The notes under the pieces: generated by a model
Seen by the model: the letters and a program-made list of their open reading frames with translations, nothing else
Told to the model about the DNA's origin: nothing
Database searches by the model: none
Origin: Ruminococcus flavefaciens
Lineage (GTDB): Bacteria > Bacillota > Clostridia > Oscillospirales > Ruminococcaceae
Assembly (NCBI GenBank): GCA_002350065.1
Contig: DEDQ01000048.1
Coordinates: 7,884 to 13,063 of the forward strand
Direction: 5' to 3'
Length of the DNA: 5,180 nt
In this document: positions 1 through 5,180 of the stretch, in pieces
Numbering within the stretch: the stretch's first letter is position 1
How the letters are laid out: every line of letters begins with the position of its first letter
Made by a program: the position numbers and the translations under genes

Positions 1-81
1 TTCTATATGGGTATCGACCATATGCCTGAGCTTTTTTATTGCAGTCAAGTGCGGTGTCCGCGCAGAATTATCCGGCTTCTG
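1..81. other. Non-coding edge downstream of the phosphorylase gene
   Basis: This stretch follows the phosphorylase stop codon (TGA, plus-strand tca at 82-84) and runs to the window edge. I cannot assign a gene to it. It holds a perfect 6-bp inverted repeat (ATATGG at 5-10, CCATAT at 18-23, 7-base loop) and a plus-strand run of six T at 32-37. These are separated by 8 bases, too far for a typical intrinsic terminator. A second small stem (gcgg at 51-54, ccgc at 58-61, 3-base loop) is not followed by T residues on the minus strand, so it does not look like a terminator for the phosphorylase. The end of a neighbouring gene may lie just outside the window. Confidence 0.4.
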
Positions 82-2424
82 TCAGTTGATACCCCAGATA
101 TTCTCAGCGTAGTCGGCGATAGTACGGTCTGAACTGAACTTGCCGGCGTTGCACATATTGAGCCACTGCTTAGCCGCGAAAGCTGTCCTGTCGCTGCCGT
201 AGTCGCTGATGCAGCGGAGCTTTGTCTCGACGTAGCTCCTGATATCGCCGAGGAGGTAATAATGGTCGGGAGCGTGCCAGCTCGCGCCGTCGAGGAGTGA
301 CATATACAGCTCGCGGAAATCGCCGCTTCCGCCGTCGGAAACGGTTCCGTCGATGAGAGAGGAAACTACCTTCTTTATCATAGCGTCCTGAGCGAAAACC
401 TTGCGGCTGTCATATTCGGGGACGATGCGTTCGAGGTCTTCGACTCTTGCGCCGAAGATGTAGTTGTTCTGCTCGCCCGCCTCCTGAACTATCTCGATAT
501 TGGCGCCGTCGTAGGTTCCGAGGGTAACGGCTCCGTTGAGCATGAGCTTCATATTGCCTGTGCCGCTCGCCTCAGTGCCGGCAGTGGATATCTGCTCGGA
601 AACATCAGCCGCCGCAACGAGCTTTTCCGCGTATGAGACGTTGTAATTCTGGACGAAAACGACCTTGAGCAGGTCCTTTGTATCGGGGTCGGAGGAAACG
701 ATGCGTCCTATCTCGTTGATATACTTGATTATCGCCTTAGCTCTTCTGTAGCCCGGAGCCGACTTCGCACCGAATATGAAAGTAGTCGGCTTGAAGTTTG
801 TGATGCTTCCGTCCTTGATGCCGTAGTATATCCACAGTATCGAGAACGCATTGAGAAGCTGGCGCTTGTACTCGTGGAGACGCTTTATCTGGATATCGAA
901 TACGGACTCGGGGTCTATCTCGATGCCCTCGTTGGACTTGATGAAATCCGCGAGCTGACGCTTCTTGGTCTGCTTGATGTCAACGAATCGGCTGAGAGTA
1001 TCGCTGTCTCCGGCGAGACCTTCGAGCTCCTTGAGCTTACCGAGGTCAGTTACCCAGCCGTCGCCTATCTTCTCGGAGATGAGCGACGAGAGCTCGGTAT
1101 TGCAGAGCGCGAGCCAGCGGCGCTGAGTAATGCCGTTAGTCTCATTGCGGAAGCGCTCGGGATAGAGGCTGTACCAGTCCGCGAGGACGGTGTCCTTGAG
1201 TATCTGAGTGTGTATCTCGGCAACGCCGTTGATATGGCTCGAAGCATAGCACGCCATGTCCGCCATATGAATGAGCTCGCCCTTGATTATCTTGATGCGT
1301 GCGGTCTTGTCCTTGGGGACGTTATTCGCGTACATCTCAGCGATGAGTTCCTCGTTTATCTGAATGATTATCTCGTAGATGCGCGGGAGGACTTCCTCAA
1401 CGAGACCAGTCCACCACTTCTCGAGAGCCTCCTGCATAACGGTGTGGTTGGTGTAGTTGAAGACTTTTTTCGCGGTCGCGAGAGCTTTCTCAAAAGTCCA
1501 GCCCTCGTTGTCGACGAGCTGACGAATGAGCTCGGGGATAGAAATAACGGGGTGAGTGTCGTTGAGCTGGACTGTGATATAGTCCGCGAGGTTGTCGAGA
1601 GTACCGAAGCGAGCCTTATGCTTGCGGAGGATATCTGTAAGCGAAGCGCATGAGAAGAAATACTGCTGCTTCAGGCGGAGCTTCTTACCCTCGTTGGTGT
1701 CGTCGTTGGGATAGAGCACGCGGGAGATATCCTCAGCGTATATCTTCTCCTTTGAAGCCTCGAGGTAGTCCTGCTTGTTGAAGGTATCGAAGTCGAACTC
1801 CTTGACGGGTTCAGCCTGCCACAGACGGAGCGTCCCCACATTCTCGGTGCGGCAGCCGAAAATCGGCATATCATACGGCACAGCCTTAACGGTCTGACCG
1901 TTGTACTCGATGAGGACGGTATCTTCATCGCAGCGCTTTGACCACGGGTCGCCGTACTTAGTCCAGTCGTCGATGTCCTCCTTCTGGAAGCCGTCAACGA
2001 TAGACTGCTTGAACAGGCCGTACTTGTAGCGTATGCCGTAGCCGTCAAGCGGGAGGCTGAGCGTAGCCGCCGAATCGAGAAAGCAGGCTGCAAGACGTCC
2101 GAGACCGCCGTTTCCGAGAGCGGCGTCCTCGATGACTTCGAGGTCAGCAAGGTCGAGTCCGAGCTCGTTGAAGGCGTCGTTCACCTCGTCATAGATGCCG
2201 AGGCAGAGCAGATTGTTGAATACTGCGCGTCCCACGAGGAACTCCATAGAAAGGTAAGCTGCACGGCGCTTGGAGAGGTGCTCCTGACGGGAGCTGTCCC
2301 AGCGGTCAGCGAATATCTCCATAACGGTATCGCCGAGCGCATTGTGGAGCTGCTGGGGCGTAGCGGACTTGATATCCTTGGGAAGTCTGCCTGTGAATTT
2401 TTCGATAAATGCTTTCTTGTCCAT
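82..2424 (-). CDS. glgP: Alpha-glucan phosphorylase (glycogen/maltodextrin phosphorylase, GT35)
   Basis: This cytosolic pyridoxal-phosphate enzyme releases glucose-1-phosphate from the non-reducing ends of alpha-1,4-glucans using inorganic phosphate. The 780-aa protein is complete and close to the bacterial norm of about 790-815 residues. Visible family signatures, in order, are SMEFLVGR (59-66), the glycine-rich ALGNGGLGRLAACFLDS (102-118), QLNDTHP (286-292), NYTNHT (323-328), IKRLHEYKRQ (513-522) and the PLP site EASGTGNMK (618-626), where Lys626 should carry the cofactor; the flanking NGA and GTYDGAN segments are intact. The N terminus is short, with no equivalent of the phosphorylated regulatory extension of animal phosphorylases. 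The ATG at 2424 is supported by GGAG (2433-2436, 8-base spacing) and AAGGA (2439-2443). The gene lies 77 bp after malQ on the same strand with no terminator seen, so co-transcription is likely. Family assignment is near certain. Preference for glycogen or short maltodextrins cannot be read from sequence; the malQ partner makes a MalP-like role equally plausible. Confidence 0.97.
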   Translation of the reverse strand: MDKKAFIEKFTGRLPKDIKSATPQQLHNALGDTVMEIFADRWDSSRQEHLSKRRAAYLSMEFLVGRAVFNNLLCLGIYDEVNDAFNELGLDLADLEVIEDAALGNGGLGRLAACFLDSAATLSLPLDGYGIRYKYGLFKQSIVDGFQKEDIDDWTKYGDPWSKRCDEDTVLIEYNGQTVKAVPYDMPIFGCRTENVGTLRLWQAEPVKEFDFDTFNKQDYLEASKEKIYAEDISRVLYPNDDTNEGKKLRLKQQYFFSCASLTDILRKHKARFGTLDNLADYITVQLNDTHPVISIPELIRQLVDNEGWTFEKALATAKKVFNYTNHTVMQEALEKWWTGLVEEVLPRIYEIIIQINEELIAEMYANNVPKDKTARIKIIKGELIHMADMACYASSHINGVAEIHTQILKDTVLADWYSLYPERFRNETNGITQRRWLALCNTELSSLISEKIGDGWVTDLGKLKELEGLAGDSDTLSRFVDIKQTKKRQLADFIKSNEGIEIDPESVFDIQIKRLHEYKRQLLNAFSILWIYYGIKDGSITNFKPTTFIFGAKSAPGYRRAKAIIKYINEIGRIVSSDPDTKDLLKVVFVQNYNVSYAEKLVAAADVSEQISTAGTEASGTGNMKLMLNGAVTLGTYDGANIEIVQEAGEQNNYIFGARVEDLERIVPEYDSRKVFAQDAMIKKVVSSLIDGTVSDGGSGDFRELYMSLLDGASWHAPDHYYLLGDIRSYVETKLRCISDYGSDRTAFAAKQWLNMCNAGKFSSDRTIADYAENIWGIN

Positions 2425-2501
2425 TTTTCTGACTCCGATCCTTATTTATTTTGAGTAAAAATTTTTTGGCTGGTTTTAATGCAGTCTGACCCACAAAAGA
2501 A
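2425..2501 (-). other. Short intra-operon spacer between malQ and glgP
   Basis: This 77-bp AT-rich gap separates the malQ stop (TAA, plus-strand tta at 2502-2504) from the phosphorylase ATG. It contains the phosphorylase ribosome binding site (GGAG at 2433-2436, preceded by AAGGA at 2439-2443) and an A5T5 tract at 2457-2466. I see no GC-rich hairpin with a following T run and no convincing -35/-10 pair on the minus strand. The simplest reading is that malQ and glgP share one transcript, although a weak internal promoter cannot be excluded. Confidence 0.6.
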
Positions 2502-3974
2502 TTAACGATTATACATCTTATTGAGCCTGCGTATCTTCTTTGCAAGCTCGGGAGTGAGGTCAGCCGAGGTTATACGGAACTGCCAGTTGCCGCCGAGAGT
2601 TGAAGGGGTATTCATTCTGTCCTCCTTGGGGCTGTCGAGGAAGTCCTGTATCTGCGCACACGCTACCATAGCAACGCTTCCCCATGCTGCGCGGACTACC
2701 GCCATAGGTATCTCGCTCTTTTTGCGGACATTGAGGTACTTCCGCGCGAATTTCAGCGACTTCTTATCCATGCTTCCGACCCAGCCGCTGAGGGTCTCGT
2801 TGTCGTGAGTGCCGGTATAGGCGAAGCAGTTTGTAGTCGTGAAATTATGCGGCAGGTAGTCGTTCTCGCCGTCCGAGAAGCCGAACTGCAAGACCTTCAT
2901 GCCGGGATAGCCGCATTTATCGAGCATCTCATGCACCTCGGGAGTGAGGAAGCCGAGGTCCTCGGCGATGATATTGAGCTTGCCGAGCTTTTCCTCTGCC
3001 ATTTTGAACAGCTCGTAGTCCGGACCCTTTTTCCACTCGCCGACCGTAGCGTCCTCGTTGCCGAAGGGGATAGTGTAAAAGCTCTCAAAGCCGCGGAAGT
3101 GGTCTATCCTGACGATATCGTAGAGCTGTGAAGCCTTCCTGATACGCTCTATCCACCAGCTGTAGCCGGTCTTTTTGTGGTAGTCCCAGTCGTAGAGCGG
3201 ATTTCCCCAGAGCTGACCGGTCGGCGAGAAATCGTCCGGCGGACAGCCTGCCACGCATACAGGACGGCGTTTTCTATCGAACCAGAAGAGCCTGTGGTCA
3301 GCCCACGCCTCGACGCTGTCGAGGGCGCAGTATATCGGTATATCGCCGATTATCTCGATGCCGCTGTCGTTGGCGTAGCGTTTGAGCTCGCTCCACTGGC
3401 GTGAAAACTCAAATTGCAGGAACTTGAAGAAGCCTATCTCATTTTTGAGCTCCTTTTTCGCCGCGGAAACAGCCTTAGCCTTGTGCATCGCGAGGTCGCT
3501 CTCCCATTCGTACCAAGCCTTGCCGTCGTGTTTGAACTTCAGAGCCATGAACAGCGCATACTCGTCGAGCCAGCTCTTGCTGTCGTCGCAGAACTGCTTA
3601 TACGCCGGAAATTTAGCCGGCTTGAAGCGTGAATACGCGATATGCAGCACCTTGAAGCAATTCTCGTAGATAAGGCTGTAATCGACCTTTCCGGGAGCAG
3701 TCTCCCAAGTGAAGCTTGCGAATTCGTGGTGTTCGAGAAGCCCGTCCCCCTCAAGGACTTCAAAGTCGATGAAGTAGGGATTTCCGGCATTCACCGAAAA
3801 CGACTGATACGGCGAATCGCCGTAGCTTGTCGGAGAAAGTGGCAGTATCTGCCAGCATTTGACTCCGGCGCTTTTCAGGAAGTCCACGAACTCGAAAGCG
3901 TGCTTTCCCATTTTGCCGATACCGTACTCGGACGGCAGACTGGATATATGCATAAGTATGCAGCTTTTTCTCAT
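2502..3974 (-). CDS. malQ: 4-alpha-glucanotransferase (amylomaltase, GH77)
   Basis: This cytosolic disproportionating enzyme transfers 4-alpha-glucan segments between malto-oligosaccharides, releasing glucose and building longer chains that a phosphorylase can use. At 490 aa it has the compact Thermus-like amylomaltase length rather than the roughly 690 aa of the E. coli enzyme. The N terminus shows the GH77 opening (HISSLPSEYGIG, 9-20) and WQILPLSPTSYGDSPYQ (41-57). The substrate loop CPPDDFSPTGQLWGNP spans 244-259. By family comparison the catalytic residues are Asp291 in RIDHFRG (nucleophile), Glu338 in AEDLG (acid/base) and Asp391 in GTHDNET (stabiliser); all three are present. The C-terminal signature DRMNTPSTLGGNW is at 452-464. 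The ATG at 3974 fits the usual family start and is preceded by a strong AAGGAG (3982-3987, 7-base spacing). That site lies within a 14-bp palindrome. It is the first gene of the probable malQ-glgP pair and is divergent from the membrane-protein gene at 4041. Confidence 0.97.
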   Translation of the reverse strand: MRKSCILMHISSLPSEYGIGKMGKHAFEFVDFLKSAGVKCWQILPLSPTSYGDSPYQSFSVNAGNPYFIDFEVLEGDGLLEHHEFASFTWETAPGKVDYSLIYENCFKVLHIAYSRFKPAKFPAYKQFCDDSKSWLDEYALFMALKFKHDGKAWYEWESDLAMHKAKAVSAAKKELKNEIGFFKFLQFEFSRQWSELKRYANDSGIEIIGDIPIYCALDSVEAWADHRLFWFDRKRRPVCVAGCPPDDFSPTGQLWGNPLYDWDYHKKTGYSWWIERIRKASQLYDIVRIDHFRGFESFYTIPFGNEDATVGEWKKGPDYELFKMAEEKLGKLNIIAEDLGFLTPEVHEMLDKCGYPGMKVLQFGFSDGENDYLPHNFTTTNCFAYTGTHDNETLSGWVGSMDKKSLKFARKYLNVRKKSEIPMAVVRAAWGSVAMVACAQIQDFLDSPKEDRMNTPSTLGGNWQFRITSADLTPELAKKIRRLNKMYNR

Positions 3975-3982
3975 GTTATCTC

Positions 3983-3996
3983 TCCTTTATAAAGGA
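3983..3996. promoter_or_regulatory. Perfect 14-bp palindrome overlapping the malQ ribosome binding site
   Basis: The sequence TCCTTTATAAAGGA is its own reverse complement across all 14 bases. It sits in the 66-bp divergent gap between malQ (minus) and the membrane-protein gene (plus). Its malQ-sense right half contributes most of the Shine-Dalgarno AAGGAG (3982-3987). Two functions are possible: a dimeric repressor operator, or an RNA element in which CCUUU pairs with the ribosome binding site. The second is sterically limited because a perfect palindrome needs a loop, leaving about five base pairs. A weak candidate malQ promoter lies upstream: TTCATA (plus-strand 4040-4045), 16-bp spacer, TAGTAT (4018-4023), each matching 4 of 6 consensus bases. 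It would place the palindrome just downstream of the transcription start. The palindrome is directly observed; its function is inference. Confidence 0.45.
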
Positions 3997-4040
3997 ATAT
4001 TTTCACCCGCGGAGCGCATACTAACCGAAAGAGGTGGAAT

Positions 4041-4436
4041 ATGAAGCTTTCGCGGTATATTTTCGTTTTTCTTATGGGATTTTTCATTTACAGTCTTGTC
4101 GAGGTCACCGGCAGAGGCTACACTCACTGGACAATGGGTCTGACCGGAGGTATCGTCCTCGCATTCCTGTATGTTATCAGCAACCGTCCGGCAATGCGGC
4201 TCGTTAAGACCTGCATCATCGGCTCGGCTTTTATAACCGGACTTGAATTTGCAGTCGGGCTGTTTGACAATATTATCATGGGCTGGGAGGTATGGGACTA
4301 TTCAGAGCTCCCGCTGAATATCATGGGACAGGTCTGTCCGCTGTTCACTCTGCTGTGGGCGATATTATGCATACCGGCGTATTATCTGTGCCGCTCTATC
4401 CGCAAATGCTTTGAGCAGCCGGTTTGCGGTTTTTGA
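4041..4436 (+). CDS. Small four-helix membrane protein, CmpB-like family (PF06541)
   Basis: This 131-aa protein is predicted to lie in the cytoplasmic membrane. Four hydrophobic segments are visible at about residues 5-21, 30-46, 57-73 and 97-117, joined by short loops and ending in a basic tail (RSIRK). The region LEFAVGLFDN (68-77) followed by VWDYSELPLNIMGQVCP (84-100) matches my recollection of the conserved core of PF06541, labelled 'putative ABC-transporter type IV'. No ATPase or solute-binding partner lies nearby, so a transport role is not supported here and the molecular function is unknown. The ATG at 4041 is preceded by GAGGTGG (4031-4037), giving a plausible ribosome binding site with GAGG six bases from the start. 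The gene is divergent from malQ, convergent with the hydrolase at 4488, and appears to be monocistronic. Its last eleven codons overlap a predicted intrinsic terminator. Confidence 0.85.
   Translation: MKLSRYIFVFLMGFFIYSLVEVTGRGYTHWTMGLTGGIVLAFLYVISNRPAMRLVKTCIIGSAFITGLEFAVGLFDNIIMGWEVWDYSELPLNIMGQVCPLFTLLWAILCIPAYYLCRSIRKCFEQPVCGF
4400..4434 (+). terminator. Intrinsic terminator embedded in the 3' end of the membrane-protein gene
   Basis: A perfect 7-bp stem is formed by CCGCAAA (4400-4406) and TTTGCGG (4423-4429). The 16-base interior folds further through TGCT (4407-4410) and AGCA (4414-4417), which stack directly on the outer stem on the 5' side. The outer stem is followed immediately by TTTTT (4430-4434), the last T of which begins the TGA stop codon. 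The hairpin plus T run fits rho-independent termination of the plus-strand gene. On the minus strand the structure is not followed by T residues, so it would not stop transcripts of the convergent hydrolase. The T run is short, so efficiency is uncertain. Confidence 0.6.
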
Positions 4437-4487
4437 TCTTGTCACCGTCAGGCGAAGAATAAATTATAAATCTTATTACGCATTAAA
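4437..4487. other. Convergent AT-rich intergenic gap
   Basis: This 51-bp gap lies between the stop codons of the plus-strand membrane protein and the minus-strand hydrolase. It is AT-rich, especially 4459-4487. On the minus strand there is a short CGCC/GGTG stem around 4443-4454 but no T run after it, so I see no intrinsic terminator for the hydrolase. Its transcript may run on into the antisense of the membrane-protein gene or end by another mechanism. Confidence 0.4.
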
Positions 4488-5180
4488 TCAGAATCCCTGA
4501 GTTTTGAGCTCGGCAACAAGTCCGGTATAAAACTCGCGGACGTCGTATCCTTCGATATTCTCGCGCATGAGGTCTATCACGTCGCCGTGGCTTATGCCGC
4601 GGATACCCTTTTTGTCGATGAGCCGGAACTGTCCGTGCTTTGCGGATTCAGCCCACACAAGACCGTCATTCGCGCCGTTGAGCTTCTTTATCAGCAGGTA
4701 GCTGATACACAGCGGGAATCCTGCGGAGACAGCGCACTTCATGACTGACATGACGCTCCGGTAGGATACATCGGGCGAATCGGGCATCTGCTCGTTGAGC
4801 TCCTTCATGCGAATGGCGCTGAGGTCACGGACTCCAGCCATAAAGTCGGGAGCGCTGTCTCCGAGCTTGCCGAAAATGCCGTTATACTTACGGGATATCT
4901 TATCCTGCCACTTCTCTGAGACCTTGCCGAGCAGGAAATCGACCATGTCGCAGCCTCCGTGCGGAGTATTTATCGTCGTGAGAGTTGCAACGTACTTGTC
5001 CATTCCGAGTTGACTTATCGCATAGCGCGAATCAAGTCCGCCCTTTGAGTGGGCGATGATATTCACCTTTTCGGCGCCGGTCTCCTCAATGACCTGCATA
5101 ATTGTATTTTTCAGCTCCTCCGCGCTGTCCTGTACAGAGCGTGCGGACTGCTGTTTGCCGTAGTAAACCGTGGCGCCGTT
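4488..5180 (-). CDS. Lipase/esterase-like alpha/beta-hydrolase, N-terminally cut by the window edge
   Basis: The reading frame stays open from the TGA at 4488-4490 to the right edge, giving 230 visible residues that begin NGATVYYGKQQSARSVQDSA. The ATG at 5097-5099 is therefore probably internal: the 27 residues before it are in frame and read smoothly into the fold. Numbering from the edge, the nucleophile-elbow strand and motif NIIAHSKGG contain the probable catalytic Ser45; Ala replaces the first Gly of GxSxG, as in Bacillus-type lipases. TPHGG (72-76) resembles the TPH segment of bacterial lipases. Asp172 in NDGLV and His198 in ISHGD are the best candidates for the rest of the triad. The family acts on carboxyl esters, often acylglycerols; the true substrate cannot be told. 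Any signal peptide or membrane anchor would lie in the missing N terminus, so location is unknown. It is convergent with the gene at 4041 and has no evident link to glucan metabolism. Confidence 0.85.
   Translation of the reverse strand, partial: NGATVYYGKQQSARSVQDSAEELKNTIMQVIEETGAEKVNIIAHSKGGLDSRYAISQLGMDKYVATLTTINTPHGGCDMVDFLLGKVSEKWQDKISRKYNGIFGKLGDSAPDFMAGVRDLSAIRMKELNEQMPDSPDVSYRSVMSVMKCAVSAGFPLCISYLLIKKLNGANDGLVWAESAKHGQFRLIDKKGIRGISHGDVIDLMRENIEGYDVREFYTGLVAELKTQGF

Noticed and set aside
1..21. Possible minus-strand gene start (ATG at 19-21, reading MVDTHIE into the edge)
   Set aside because: Only seven codons are visible and the upstream sequence offers only a weak CAGG as a ribosome binding site.
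1..129. Plus-strand frame open from the left edge to a TGA at 130-132
   Set aside because: It would overlap the conserved end of the phosphorylase gene by about 48 bp, and the short peptide resembles nothing I recognise. It cannot be supported without flanking sequence.
874..1653. Long plus-strand open frame (259 codons) opposite the phosphorylase gene
   Set aside because: It is in exact codon register with the phosphorylase frame, so it stays open simply because the gene avoids TTA, CTA and TCA codons. Its product is a Leu/Val/Glu-rich string with no recognisable fold, and the opposite strand is a well-conserved enzyme.
2306..2545. Minus-strand 79-codon frame bridging the malQ-glgP gap
   Set aside because: It overlaps the 3' end of malQ and the 5' end of the phosphorylase gene in a different frame. 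The product is low-complexity and basic, without family resemblance.
2805..3131. Plus-strand open frames opposite malQ (also 3177-3404 and 3642-3992)
   Set aside because: They lie wholly or almost wholly over the conserved amylomaltase coding sequence and show no domain-like pattern or credible ribosome binding context; they are antisense shadows.
3975..4040. Catabolite-responsive (cre) operator in the divergent gap
   Set aside because: The closest stretch, TGAAAATATTCC on the minus strand, lacks the central CG and the right half of the consensus.
4437..4487. Terminator for the minus-strand hydrolase
   Set aside because: Only AT-only pairings and a 4-bp stem with a G-T pair are present, none followed by a T run on the minus strand.
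5097..5099. ATG as the real start of the hydrolase
   Set aside because: The same frame continues upstream to the window edge without a stop, with a sensible sequence (NGATVYYGKQQ and on) leading into the nucleophile-elbow strand, so a start here would remove part of the fold.

Overview
This window looks like chromosomal DNA from a low-drama metabolic region of a Clostridia-type Firmicute, most likely Ruminococcus or a relative. That placement is inference. It rests on short clostridial-type glucan enzymes, purine-rich AGGAG-type ribosome binding sites, a small membrane protein of the CmpB-like family (PF06541) that is mostly known from Firmicutes, and an AHSKGG-type alpha/beta-hydrolase. Base composition is a little over half G+C by eye in the genes and clearly AT-rich in the gaps.

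Layout. Positions 1-81 are a non-coding edge after the end of the first gene. Positions 82-2424 (minus) encode an alpha-glucan phosphorylase (GlgP/MalP type, 780 aa). Positions 2502-3974 (minus) encode a 4-alpha-glucanotransferase (amylomaltase, MalQ, GH77, 490 aa). On the minus strand malQ comes first and the phosphorylase follows after a 77-bp gap with no intrinsic terminator, so the two are probably co-transcribed. A 66-bp divergent gap (3975-4040) contains a perfect 14-bp palindrome that covers the malQ Shine-Dalgarno sequence. Positions 4041-4436 (plus) encode a 131-aa four-helix membrane protein of unknown function, whose last codons also form an apparent intrinsic terminator. After a 51-bp AT-rich convergent gap, 4488-5180 (minus) is the C-terminal part of a lipase/esterase-like alpha/beta-hydrolase whose start lies beyond the right edge.

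How the genes work together. MalQ disproportionates short malto-oligosaccharides into longer glucans plus glucose. The phosphorylase then removes non-reducing-end glucose units from the longer chains as glucose-1-phosphate. Together they form the classic cytosolic route for using maltodextrin or mobilising glycogen. The membrane protein and the hydrolase have no evident link to this pathway.

I found no mobile element, CRISPR array, RNA gene or convincing novel system. The points most worth a second look are the palindrome over the malQ ribosome binding site, the terminator built into the end of a coding sequence, and the uncharacterised small membrane protein.
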